DNA from: CAYQLK01 sp964418515
GTDB taxonomy: Bacteria > Patescibacteriota > Microgenomatia > CAYQLK01
Direction of reading: 5' to 3'
NCBI GenBank assembly: GCA_964418515.1
Contig: CAYQLK010000009.1
Coordinates: 1 to 31,373, forward strand
Length of the DNA stretch: 31,373 nt
Shown: positions 20,478 to 28,663 of the stretch, in pieces
Layout of the letters: every line of letters begins with the position of its first letter
Numbering within the stretch: position 1 is the stretch's first letter
Position numbers and translations under genes: made by a program
Notes under the pieces: generated by a model
What the model saw: only the letters and a program-made list of their open reading frames with translations
Database searches by the model: none
What the model was told of the DNA's origin: nothing

Positions 20478-21497
20478 TCAGCTTCGAAGAGCAAGGCCCG
20501 CTGGTGTAACAAAAATACTTCTGATTTTTGCTAAGTCTGAAGGAATATTAGCAGCGTCAACTTGTACAAATGGATCAGTAATCTCGGCCTCCAAGCTAAG
20601 TCTTTCTGTTAAATATTGTGTAAGTCCGGGCAAAGAGGCTCCAGGTCCAAACAAGCTAATTCTCCTGACTGGAAACATTGGCTCGGTTGCTGTTGCGAGT
20701 GCTACCGTTCGACCAATCTCAGAAACAATTAGTTCAAATACTGGTGCAATCGTTGCTGCGATTTTGCCTTCCATTTGATCTTTTAGTAGTCCATAAGCGT
20801 CACGATATTCGACCGCCTGAGCTTCATTTAAACCAAGTTCAGCTACTAAGGCTCTAGTCAAAGCTCTTGCCCCAGTTGTAATTGATCTCGAGTAAGTAGT
20901 TTTTCCTTCACGAAAAACAAAAAAATCAGCTCCGTCTTCTTTTAACGAAACACCCAAAGTAACAGGGGAGCCAGGAGGAGCAGCAATTCTTGCTGAAGCA
21001 GTACCTTCACTCTCCATCGAAGCGATTTTTAATCCAGCATGTGTGCAAACATCAAAAAAATGATTCACAATTTTAAGTGGAGCTGCCACCAAAAAAACTT
21101 TCATTTTTTCCGCAGGATTTTCAGGACGGTAAACAACTTCCCAAGTAATTGAGACATCTTTTATTGGAAAAGGTAAATACTGTTCAGCTTCCCACTTAAT
21201 AGCCGACGACAACTCTCTTTCGGTCAGATTAGGCATCTCGATAATTCGACTAAAAACCTGAGACTCAGGTAATGACAAATACACATTGTCTTTTTGTACT
21301 TTCGATGCAGAGAATAGTTTTTTAATACTTTCAACCAGTGGAGCAGTATGCTCTGGAGCTTCGGACAGTGGATTAATTCCTGACGGCAAGTCAACTTTAC
21401 CCCAACCTGATAATTTTTGAGGCCTGTCCATGGTTAAAGCAATTACCTTAACTGCAGTGTTTGAAATATCGAGACCAACGCAAATATTATTAGCCAT
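20478..21497 (-). CDS. pilM: type IV pilus assembly protein PilM (actin-like ATPase)
   Basis: Cytoplasmic actin/FtsA-like protein of 339 residues that binds the PilN tail. VGLDISNTAVKVIAL at the N-terminus is the phosphate 1 motif; ESQVFSRIIEMPNLTERELSSAIKWEAEQYLPFP is the family core (given here only as a landmark around residues 98-133, key residues W126, E127 and P132), and ISLFGPGASLPGL is the adenosine motif. A 48-bp gap separates it from the upstream gene, whose stop overlaps a hairpin CAGTAA-AAAC-TTACTG (21536-21551). Confidence 0.92.
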   Translation of the reverse strand: MANNICVGLDISNTAVKVIALTMDRPQKLSGWGKVDLPSGINPLSEAPEHTAPLVESIKKLFSASKVQKDNVYLSLPESQVFSRIIEMPNLTERELSSAIKWEAEQYLPFPIKDVSITWEVVYRPENPAEKMKVFLVAAPLKIVNHFFDVCTHAGLKIASMESEGTASARIAAPPGSPVTLGVSLKEDGADFFVFREGKTTYSRSITTGARALTRALVAELGLNEAQAVEYRDAYGLLKDQMEGKIAATIAPVFELIVSEIGRTVALATATEPMFPVRRISLFGPGASLPGLTQYLTERLSLEAEITDPFVQVDAANIPSDLAKIRSIFVTPAGLALRS

Positions 21498-21545
21498 TAA
21501 CTTAACTATACTTGTTATGAAAAAATCTTTCCTGCCAGTAAAAAC

Positions 21546-22427
21546 TTACTGTTTAATAATACCGTTTGCGCCAAATAGCACATAGTCAAATATTGCTGGC
21601 AACGCTGGCTTACTTTTTACCACTTGAACGGCCCTAGTAAGATTACTTTGACCACCCTCTTCTCCAATTGGTACCTTTGCCTTTGATACAGTTATATCAA
21701 CTTGCTGAGGAATAACAGCTGGACTTGCATTAATTGAAGAAGTGCCACTTTCCACATAAATTGTAGCGGTGTTATAAATAGCTCTAATTCTTACAATTTT
21801 TGTATTAGCGTTGAGGAATATTTCAGTTTTAGCTTGGAATGACTTACCACCAGGGGAAGTAAATCCCGATGTTGGCGCAGTACCCGTCAAAAACCCATTC
21901 GCACGAGTTGACCCTGGCGGATTCATCGCAGCTTTTCCGCGAACCGAGCCAACATTGGGAGGTATAATCACATTTCCTGACCCGTCAACATCCACAAGTG
22001 TATATTCAATAGACGGAACATTAGTTCTCTCATCAGACCCTGTTGCGTTATTGCCCCAATACAAAACAATACTTGTTGCTGTCCTGTTTTGAGGGGCTTG
22101 GGTATCAACTTTAATTTCCTGTACACCACCACTAGCCAAAACACTCTCCACATACGCCAAACTTTGACTTGTCACATCAACTGCAACCGAACTGCCTCCC
22201 ACATCAACTGTAAAATTATCAGCAAAATTAGCATTACCACTTCCTAAGGCTTTTTCAATACCTGCCTCTGCCGCACTAAAAGCGCGTTGAGAAAATTCTG
22301 ACTGAGTAGAAACCCTTAAGTTAGTTAGCGACCTAGTTGCAACAGACAAACCAATTGCCAAAGCTACGACCATTATCAAAAGTACCACGATTAAAATTTG
22401 TCCTTGGGAATTAAGTTTTTTGGGCAT
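21546..22427 (-). CDS. PilX-like minor pilus protein
   Basis: A 293-residue protein from ATG 22427. The N-terminus (KKLNSQGQILIVVLLIMVVALAIG) has a pilin-like hydrophobic helix without the canonical GFTxxE; SAAEAGIEKAL follows, the EAG-x-E pattern of PilX N-terminal regions. The rest is Ser/Thr/Gly-rich and probably beta. Alternative starts lie at 22451 (ATG) and 22463 (GTG); none has a good Shine-Dalgarno. A TTGACA with TACTAT only 15 bp away lies at 22450-22476 and could be an internal promoter. Confidence 0.75.
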   Translation of the reverse strand: MPKKLNSQGQILIVVLLIMVVALAIGLSVATRSLTNLRVSTQSEFSQRAFSAAEAGIEKALGSGNANFADNFTVDVGGSSVAVDVTSQSLAYVESVLASGGVQEIKVDTQAPQNRTATSIVLYWGNNATGSDERTNVPSIEYTLVDVDGSGNVIIPPNVGSVRGKAAMNPPGSTRANGFLTGTAPTSGFTSPGGKSFQAKTEIFLNANTKIVRIRAIYNTATIYVESGTSSINASPAVIPQQVDITVSKAKVPIGEEGGQSNLTRAVQVVKSKPALPAIFDYVLFGANGIIKQ

Positions 22428-22478
22428 GTTTCTTAGGTATATTTTCAGCATAGTAGTTAACACTATTTAATGTCAAAT

Positions 22479-23024
22479 TTAGAACTCATATGTTCTAGAA
22501 ACAACCGATGATTCGATTTTTATACTAGCTTGATATTCGGGCCTTGTCGGGGCTCCAACCGGCTGGCTAACATTAAATGTGTATTGCAAAGCTGGAGGTT
22601 CTTTACCGCTTGCCCCGTTAACAACTTGAAAATCGCATCCTGTTATATTTACACCTTTGGTATTATCCGCTGGATCATAAAAGGTTAAGCCAGTAGCAAG
22701 ACCTGCATTCGTAATTTCCAGCCTACCATTCGTCGCAACCGTTCCATTGATACAAGTAAGCGTAGAACTAACCCCATCACCATCGATTACGGTTACTTGT
22801 GTCGAGGAAACCTGAGCCAATCCACGCGCAGCCTGAATCTTCCTCGTTATTTGCTCCGAAGCATTCCTGCCAGCCTCCTTAACATTTATCTGAGCCTGAG
22901 TTTTATTACTCGTAGAAATCGTTGAAATAAAAACCGAAGTTCCAGCTGTTAATACCACACCTAGAATAGCCATAACCACCAAAACCTCAACAATTGTAAA
23001 TCCTTTTTTGTTTATTTTTTTCAT
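22479..23024 (-). CDS. minor pilin, PilW/PilJ-like
   Basis: Prepilin of 181 residues with leader MKKINKKG followed by FTIVEVLVVMAILGVVLTAG, so cleavage is expected after Gly8 and Glu5 of the mature protein is present. The mature part contains two cysteines that may form a disulfide. It starts three bases after the upstream minor pilin, consistent with tight co-translation. The subtype (PilW-like) is judged from gene order and length and is tentative. Confidence 0.82.
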   Translation of the reverse strand: MKKINKKGFTIVEVLVVMAILGVVLTAGTSVFISTISTSNKTQAQINVKEAGRNASEQITRKIQAARGLAQVSSTQVTVIDGDGVSSTLTCINGTVATNGRLEITNAGLATGLTFYDPADNTKGVNITGCDFQVVNGASGKEPPALQYTFNVSQPVGAPTRPEYQASIKIESSVVSRTYEF

Positions 23025-23027
23025 AAA

Positions 23028-23594
23028 CTAAAAACTAAAATCTCCAGTCTCACAACTTGTCTCATCGGCTGCTACGTAGGTCAATCCACCTTGAGTCCAA
23101 TCAGTCAAAATCGTCTTCTTCTTAGAATATCTTGCGCCAGTGCTGTCGTTAAATCGAACTGACGAAAACACACAAACCGCATATGGTCCTTGGTTAGTAT
23201 CAAGCTCTTGAATTCTGGTTAAAGGATAGAACTCTACATTTTCAATCACTACCGGCACCGAAGCCGAAGCACAAGAAACAGCTACAGTTAAATTAAAATC
23301 AGCCGGAGACCCAGAGTATCCGTAGCAAGCTGATGACCCATTAGCCAAGGCAAAGAAACCAGCCCAATCATCAGCTGTAATCCTTCTATCTCTTTCAGCT
23401 CTAACCTCTTCAACCATTTTTTGACTCAGCTCAGCCGCTATTGATTGGTTTTGCGAAAACTTAGAATCTTTAACAGAAATCAGTGACGCAGAAATAAGCG
23501 AAACAGAAATCAAAACCACAATCGCTGACGCAATCAGAACCTCAATTAATGTTTGGCCACTATTTAATTTGCTATTTGTTTTATTTCGTAACAT
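23028..23594 (-). CDS. minor pilin, PilV-like
   Basis: Prepilin of 188 residues. The leader ends NSG and the mature helix starts QTLIEVLIASAIVVLISVS, with the fifth-residue Glu of pilins. First mature residue Gln rather than Phe is a small deviation. The C-terminal part has four cysteines and a KKKTILTDW segment. The start overlaps the upstream gene by 14 bp. Confidence 0.82.
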   Translation of the reverse strand: MLRNKTNSKLNSGQTLIEVLIASAIVVLISVSLISASLISVKDSKFSQNQSIAAELSQKMVEEVRAERDRRITADDWAGFFALANGSSACYGYSGSPADFNLTVAVSCASASVPVVIENVEFYPLTRIQELDTNQGPYAVCVFSSVRFNDSTGARYSKKKTILTDWTQGGLTYVAADETSCETGDFSF

Positions 23595-24174
23595 AAACCT
23601 CCCCCGATCTAGTTATTATGACTCTTTGAGTATTATCAGTTGGGTCAGAAATACTGTTATTAGTTAATGTTATCTCAACTTGTTGAGTAGCTATAACCGG
23701 AATTGACGCAAAATTTATCGGATAATAACTAATTCTTCCGTTAACTGGTGCGAAAAGTCCGAAAATCTGACTTGGTTGAGCCACACCATCAATTCTTACA
23801 CTACTTATCACAACTCTAGAGTTTTTGGTCGATTTTAGCTCGGTATTAAAGGGCGTAACCGTGTTAGTTACACTACGACAAGCTCCAGCAATACTATAAG
23901 TATTTTGTGCTGCCCCTGATTGAATTGCAAAATACCATCCCAATAATGTATCTGTCGCATCACACGTAGTTCCTTTCGACCCCGATAAAGACCTACTTTG
24001 AGCCAAACGAATATTAGCCTTCATTTCCTCAGCTGATAACTTAAGATCTTGGTCTTGTTGAAAATTACTAAAGGAAGGAATAACCAGTGCAGCCAAAAAC
24101 CCCATAATTACCACAACCACCAAAAGCTCAATTATTGAATATCCTTTTTTGTATTTGGGCAGGTATCTTTGCAT
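23581..24174 (-). CDS. minor pilin, GspH/FimT-like
   Basis: Prepilin of 197 residues with leader MQRYLPKYKKG and mature helix YSIIELLVVVVIMGFLAAL. SAEEMKANIRLAQSRSLSG after the helix is the pattern seen in GspH/FimT pseudopilins, which often sit at the pilus tip. It is preceded by a possible internal promoter, so it may start a separately expressed minor-pilin segment. It overlaps the next gene by 14 bp. Confidence 0.85.
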   Translation of the reverse strand: MQRYLPKYKKGYSIIELLVVVVIMGFLAALVIPSFSNFQQDQDLKLSAEEMKANIRLAQSRSLSGSKGTTCDATDTLLGWYFAIQSGAAQNTYSIAGACRSVTNTVTPFNTELKSTKNSRVVISSVRIDGVAQPSQIFGLFAPVNGRISYYPINFASIPVIATQQVEITLTNNSISDPTDNTQRVIITRSGEVYVTK

Positions 24175-24184
24175 TACTTACTTA

Positions 24185-24214
24185 ATATTAAGTTTACCCT
24201 TAGTGTTTGTGCAA
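24185..24214 (-). promoter_or_regulatory. possible internal promoter for minor pilins
   Basis: On the minus strand TTGCAC (24214-24209) and TAATAT (24190-24185) are 18 bp apart, 10 bp before the FimT-like start. Confidence 0.4.
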
Positions 24215-24229
24215 ATCATTTCTTTATAT

Positions 24230-25000
24230 TTAAAGATTCGAGACGTACCACTTCAAAATAACTTCTCCCCAAAACCAAGCTGTTACAAATCCAAAAACTA
24301 AAAACGGACCAAATGGTACAGCTTGCTTCATACCTTTTTTATTCTTAATCATCAGTCCAACTCCAAACACTGCTCCGTAAATAAACGAAAGCATAAGACC
24401 CAAAATAACTACAGGCAATCCCAAACCGTACCCCATCCAGACCGCCAAACCCACATCTCCAAGTCCAATACCTTTAAACTTTGTAATTACCCAAAGCAAT
24501 AAAAAGAAACCAACTGCCACAATCACACCCCACAAACGAAAAGGGGAGAGATCAAAATTATTAATAATAAGTAAAACAACCAGAGCAACCGCATTTAACT
24601 CGTGGGGCAAAATATAATAAAAAATATCGATTACTGTTAAAAAACTCAAAACCAAAAGAAGTAAAACATTCAGAATTATCAGCTGATTATTCCAAAGAGC
24701 TGGATGAGACCATAATCCATAAGCAAAAAACACCCACAAAACACCAACAGTTATTTCAGAAATCGGATATGAAAAAGATATTTTTTTCTTGCAATACCTG
24801 CACTTACCTCCTACTGATAAATAACTAAATAAAGGTATCAAATCTTTGTAACTCAAAACATGTTTACAGCTTGGACAAAATGATCTTTTTTTTAATAAAT
24901 ATTTTTTGTCTGTCTCGAGACGAAAAGAGAGTGAACCGAAAAAACTTGCCATCACCAGTCCAAAAACAAACGCAAAAAGTAAGAAAATAACTATTTCCAT
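24230..25000 (-). CDS. pilD: prepilin peptidase / N-methyltransferase PilD
   Basis: Polytopic aspartyl protease of 256 residues that cleaves prepilin leaders and methylates the new N-terminus. The cytoplasmic domain has two CxxC pairs (Cys42/45, Cys67/70) for zinc. Catalytic aspartates are Asp125 in TVIDI and Asp182 in the GLGD motif. About seven hydrophobic segments follow. It processes the two pilins and three minor pilins with clear leaders in the same operon. A TATAAT on the minus strand at 25013-25018 is a possible internal -10. Confidence 0.95.
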   Translation of the reverse strand: MEIVIFLLFAFVFGLVMASFFGSLSFRLETDKKYLLKKRSFCPSCKHVLSYKDLIPLFSYLSVGGKCRYCKKKISFSYPISEITVGVLWVFFAYGLWSHPALWNNQLIILNVLLLLVLSFLTVIDIFYYILPHELNAVALVVLLIINNFDLSPFRLWGVIVAVGFFLLLWVITKFKGIGLGDVGLAVWMGYGLGLPVVILGLMLSFIYGAVFGVGLMIKNKKGMKQAVPFGPFLVFGFVTAWFWGEVILKWYVSNL

Positions 25001-25055
25001 AAGTATCTAAAAATTATAATCGTAATATGCTAACTAGTGAGAAAGTAAATAAATT

Positions 25056-25652
25056 TTACAAGCTTGGACGCGGCCAAACTGGACCAGCAGAAGTACACCA
25101 CCAATAAGTTAACTGAAGTAGTGAATCATAAACATAATAGACTTCAGCATTATCCCCAAATACGTATGTTCCTGAATCACAAGTCGGGGAGTTCATGGTA
25201 TCTAATTGACCCTTTGCTCCCTCAATCTTGGTCGCATTTAGTAGAGCATACAATCTAAATCTCGACCCGTTATTATCCGAGTCATAAACAATATTTTGAT
25301 TTTTGACATTTTTGACAATTTTTGAAGCTACAAGAAGCTCATCCCACCCTCGATTTTCCGCAATTCCGCTTGGACAGATTCCAGCAGTCCCTGCACAACC
25401 CTCATTAGGAGCAGATAATGTTCCTGGGTTTGCTGGTGCAGTCGTAACTCCGACGACATATCTACCGTTATTCTCAGCCCCATAAGCCTCCATTGCCCCA
25501 GCAATTTGATTAATTTCAGCTTTAATACTATTGTCTTTTGCTCTGGCAACTTGAGAAGCGGGGTCAATTAAAGTAAAGGCGATACCCGAAAGCACACCAA
25601 GCAGAGTAATCGTTACCAGTAATTCTATTAGAGTAAATCCTCTGTCTCTCAT
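25056..25652 (-). CDS. type IV pilin (second of tandem pair)
   Basis: Prepilin of 198 residues with a very short leader MRDRG, then FTLIELLVTITLLGVLSGIA, containing mature Glu5. The globular part ends with a cysteine pair near the C-terminus around YVFGDNAEVYYVYDS and WWC, likely the D-loop disulfide. It is a paralogue of the upstream pilin: both share DPA-QxxRA, INQIAGA-EAYG and AEVYYVYD-type blocks. A GGGG Shine-Dalgarno lies 6 nt before the ATG and abuts a small hairpin that may limit access. Confidence 0.9.
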   Translation of the reverse strand: MRDRGFTLIELLVTITLLGVLSGIAFTLIDPASQVARAKDNSIKAEINQIAGAMEAYGAENNGRYVVGVTTAPANPGTLSAPNEGCAGTAGICPSGIAENRGWDELLVASKIVKNVKNQNIVYDSDNNGSRFRLYALLNATKIEGAKGQLDTMNSPTCDSGTYVFGDNAEVYYVYDSLLQLTYWWCTSAGPVWPRPSL

Positions 25653-25658
25653 ATTTTT

Positions 25659-25714
25659 CCCCGAGCCTTAATGGCTCATTAGTCAAACCGTTTGCAACCG
25701 ATTTGTATTGAGCC
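25659..25714 (-). promoter_or_regulatory. mutually exclusive hairpins in front of the second pilin's Shine-Dalgarno
   Basis: In minus-strand RNA, TGAGCC (25678-25673) can pair with upstream GGCTCA (25714-25709), or its GAGCC with downstream GGCTC (25667-25663), which adjoins the GGGG Shine-Dalgarno (25662-25659). The two pairings exclude each other. It may tune the ratio of the two pilins. Confidence 0.35.
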
Positions 25715-25747
25715 AATAAGAATGTTCGGGCAGTTTTCTACACATGC

Positions 25748-26314
25748 TTATAGCGGAGTAGGAGCAGTTCCTGACGCGTGGCAGTGCCAATATGGCTTAC
25801 CTGCAGTCGTGTCATAAACATAATACACAGCGGCTGATCCACCTGGATAAGCTGCGTTACAAGTTGTTGTTGCTCCACCAGCGGTTTGATCATTAGAACC
25901 CTCCTCCCAGGCCAACTGGGTGGCGGCTAAGGCGCGATAAACTCTAAATGTCAATCCTGTAGCTGTTGAGTCATAAACTACAGCCTGATCGCGCACGTTT
26001 TTGATCTCACCTGATGTAACCAAAGTAGAGTCCCAAGTTCCGGCACTTGCCGCACCTTCAACCCCACCAGACAAGGATCCAGTTGCACCAATAATATATA
26101 CGGCGTTATGGGAAACACCATATGCCTCTAATGCACCAGCAATCTGTGAAATATCAGATTTCTTTCCAGCATCACTTGCACGCTGAATCTGCTTAGCTGG
26201 GTCGATTGCAATCAAAACGACACCGGCTAGTACTCCAATAATCGCGATTGTGACCAAAAGCTCGATAAGAGTAAAACCTCTTTTAATTTGTTTTTTAATT
26301 AGTTTGTTAATAAT
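25748..26314 (-). CDS. type IV pilin (first of tandem pair) with apparent AUU start
   Basis: The globular half aligns with the next pilin and ends in a cysteine pair (CNAAYP, WHCH). The open frame carries a perfect prepilin leader, INKLIKKQIKRG then FTLIELLVTIAIIGVLAG, so translation must begin upstream of it. Between the in-frame TGA (26320-26318) and this leader there is no ATG, GTG, TTG or CTG; only ATT codons at 26314 and 26311 qualify. AAGGGGGGTGA (26328-26318), nearly the full anti-16S complement, is spaced correctly for them. A conventional TTG start at 26257 would delete the leader and half of the assembly helix. The product would be 187 or 188 residues. Confidence 0.85.
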   Translation of the reverse strand: MINKLIKKQIKRGFTLIELLVTIAIIGVLAGVVLIAIDPAKQIQRASDAGKKSDISQIAGALEAYGVSHNAVYIIGATGSLSGGVEGAASAGTWDSTLVTSGEIKNVRDQAVVYDSTATGLTFRVYRALAATQLAWEEGSNDQTAGGATTTCNAAYPGGSAAVYYVYDTTAGKPYWHCHASGTAPTPL

Positions 26315-26317
26315 ATT

Positions 26318-26328
26318 TCACCCCCCTT
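26318..26328 (-). promoter_or_regulatory. near-perfect Shine-Dalgarno for the AUU-started pilin
   Basis: AAGGGGGGTGA on the minus strand differs from AAGGAGGTGA-type anti-16S complement at a single G. It lies 3-6 bases before the two candidate ATT codons and is the strongest Shine-Dalgarno I saw in the window. Confidence 0.7.
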
Positions 26329-26338
26329 CAAGAATGTT

Positions 26339-27550
26339 TTAAAATTTGCTTGTAAGATTGTAGATTGGCAGAATAATCGAAATAACAAGCAGCCCCACAC
26401 CTAAACCAAGGATTACTAAAATAAATGGCTCCAAAGCAGTTGTTACATTTTTGACTAACTGGTCAGCTTCATTCTCAAAATAATTAGCTAGTCTATTCAA
26501 AACATCGTCCAACTTACCCGTTTCTTCTCCAACTTTGACCATCTGCGACACAATCGGAGGAAAAATTTCCGACTCCTCAATCTGATCATAAAGTTGAGCT
26601 CCTTTTTCTATTTTATCTATAGAAAGCAGTAGTGATTTCTCATAATTAACGTTATTTACAATACCTGTGCTAACTCTAAGTGATTCAATAATCGGCACAC
26701 CTGCTTCTAATAATAACCCTAAGGTTCTTGTGAATTCGACCAAAATAATACCTCTATTAATTCGGCCAAAAACCGGAATTTTTAGCTTCAAATCATCAAA
26801 AACAGCTCTTCCAGCCTCGGTGTTGCCCCAGTACCTGTAGAACATAATGAGTCCTATAATTCCACCGATAATTAAGTACCAAAAATTTACAAAAAAGTCA
26901 GAAATTCCAATCAAAATCAAAGTTGGTAAAGGAAGGGAAGCGTCAATATCTTTATATAAGTCGGCTAATTTTGGAATAACAAAGATCATCATCACAAACA
27001 TTACAACGAACATCAAAACCAAAAGAATCACTGGATATAACAAAGCGCCTTTTACTTTACTATGAAAACTTCTGGATTTTTCCAGAGAATCAGCAAGTCT
27101 TAAGAAAATTTTGTCTATCACACCGCCAGCCTCACCAGCTTTGACCAAATTAATATAAACTCTTCCAAAAACATCAGGATGTTTTGCCATAGCGCCACCA
27201 AGACTGGTTCCACCCTCAACATCTTTACCAACCTGATCTAGAACTTCTGCAAAATGCGCATTTTTCGTCTGTTTTTTGAGGATATTCATACTTTCTGCAA
27301 AAGGTAATCCTGCATTAACCATACTGGACAATTGTCGAGTAAAAATCGCCACATCACCCTCACTTACTTTACCAAACAAGCTACCAAACGAAAGATTATT
27401 AAACATACCCTTTTTATTTTCCGTAATCGTTATTGGGGTTAAGTTGTTTTGTCTAATAACGTTTAACGCCTGATCAACATTACTAGCCTCAACTGAGCCT
27501 TTGACGGTATCACCGTTTACTGCTTTAGCTGTGTATAAAAAGTTTGCCAT
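26339..27550 (-). CDS. pilC: type IV pilus inner-membrane platform protein PilC
   Basis: Platform protein of 403 residues on which PilB and PilT act. It has the two GspF/PilC repeats: FTRQLSSMVNAGLPFAESM near 70-88 and FTRTLGLLLEAGVPIIESL near 270-290, each followed by a four-helix bundle, with membrane helices at about 170-195, 210-235 and near the C-terminus. GEAGGVIDKIFLRLA and GEETGKLDDVLNRLA are the duplicated GExxG motifs. It ends 24 bp before the pilin start; its ATG is 8 bp after pilT. Confidence 0.95.
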   Translation of the reverse strand: MANFLYTAKAVNGDTVKGSVEASNVDQALNVIRQNNLTPITITENKKGMFNNLSFGSLFGKVSEGDVAIFTRQLSSMVNAGLPFAESMNILKKQTKNAHFAEVLDQVGKDVEGGTSLGGAMAKHPDVFGRVYINLVKAGEAGGVIDKIFLRLADSLEKSRSFHSKVKGALLYPVILLVLMFVVMFVMMIFVIPKLADLYKDIDASLPLPTLILIGISDFFVNFWYLIIGGIIGLIMFYRYWGNTEAGRAVFDDLKLKIPVFGRINRGIILVEFTRTLGLLLEAGVPIIESLRVSTGIVNNVNYEKSLLLSIDKIEKGAQLYDQIEESEIFPPIVSQMVKVGEETGKLDDVLNRLANYFENEADQLVKNVTTALEPFILVILGLGVGLLVISIILPIYNLTSKF

Positions 27551-27558
27551 TTATATTT

Positions 27559-28617
27559 TTAGACTCCTCTAACTAATCTCATTAATTGATCTGGTCTTGT
27601 AGAGTAGGAGAGTCCAACTTCTTCAGAAATTCGCCCAGACTTAATTAAGGTTGCAAGCGAAGCGTCCAGAGTTACCATTCCTTGTTCACTTGAGGTCTGC
27701 AAAGCTGAATCAATCTGATGAGTCTTTCCCTCACGAATTAAGTTTCTAATAGCTGGCGTACCTATCAAAATCTCAACCGCTGGAACTCTTCCTCCACCCA
27801 AGGCTGGCATCAATCTTTGAGACACGATTCCAGCCAGAGTATTACTTAGCTGAATTCTGACCTGCTCCTGTTGATTTTCAGGGAAAACATCGACAATTCG
27901 GTCAATTGTCTGCGAAGCAGAGTTTGTGTGCAATGTCGCAAAAACCAAATGACCTGTTTCCGCAATCGTTAACGCCGCTGCAATCGTTTCATAATCCCGC
28001 ATTTCTCCGACCAAAACTACATTCGGATCTTCCCTTAAAGCCGATCTTAGTGCAATATCCCAAGAGTGAGTATCAAGATGTAATTCTCTCTGTGAAACCA
28101 AAGCTCTGCCCCTTGGATAGACATATTCAATTGGATCCTCAATCGTCAAAATATGCATCGGATTTTCGAGATTAATTTCATTAATAATCGAAGCTAGTGT
28201 TGTAGATTTTCCGTGACCTGTTGGTCCAGTTACTAGAACAAAGCCTTGTCTCATTTTGGCAAAATTATGCAAACTCTTTGGTAGCTGCAAATCCTCAATA
28301 GTCTTAATATTTGAAGGAATCAACCTCAAAGAGGCTGACAGATAACCCTTTTGGTAATACGCATTAACTCTAAATCTAGCCACATCGCCAAGTCCAAAAG
28401 AAAAATCCAGCTCCTTGTTAACCAAAATCAGCTCTTTTTGTTCAGAAGTTAGCAAGTCAAAAATAAGAGTTTGAGCAGCTTCTAATGACAAAATTTCTTC
28501 ACCAGGAATAGCAGTCAAATCACCATCAACACGATACATTGGCGGCTGACCGACTACCAAATGCAAATCGCTTGCATCTTTTTTTATTACCGTCTCTAAA
28601 AGTTGTTGAATCGTCAC
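27559..28617 (-). CDS. pilT: pilus retraction ATPase PilT
   Basis: Hexameric motor of 352 residues driving pilus retraction. ASDLHLVVGQPPMYRVDG begins the N-terminal PAS-like domain; Walker A is GPTGHGKST at 131-139, followed by the Asp box, Walker B (VVLVGEMRDYETI) and the His box (GHLVFATLHT). AIRNLIREGKTHQ near the C-terminus is the PilT-specific retraction motif, separating it from PilB. The start is GTG at 28617 with AAAGGA 8 nt upstream. Confidence 0.96.
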   Translation of the reverse strand: MTIQQLLETVIKKDASDLHLVVGQPPMYRVDGDLTAIPGEEILSLEAAQTLIFDLLTSEQKELILVNKELDFSFGLGDVARFRVNAYYQKGYLSASLRLIPSNIKTIEDLQLPKSLHNFAKMRQGFVLVTGPTGHGKSTTLASIINEINLENPMHILTIEDPIEYVYPRGRALVSQRELHLDTHSWDIALRSALREDPNVVLVGEMRDYETIAAALTIAETGHLVFATLHTNSASQTIDRIVDVFPENQQEQVRIQLSNTLAGIVSQRLMPALGGGRVPAVEILIGTPAIRNLIREGKTHQIDSALQTSSEQGMVTLDASLATLIKSGRISEEVGLSYSTRPDQLMRLVRGV

Positions 28618-28663
28618 CTAATTTTTCCTTTCTTTAATTTAACTTATATATTGCGTTTGCATA

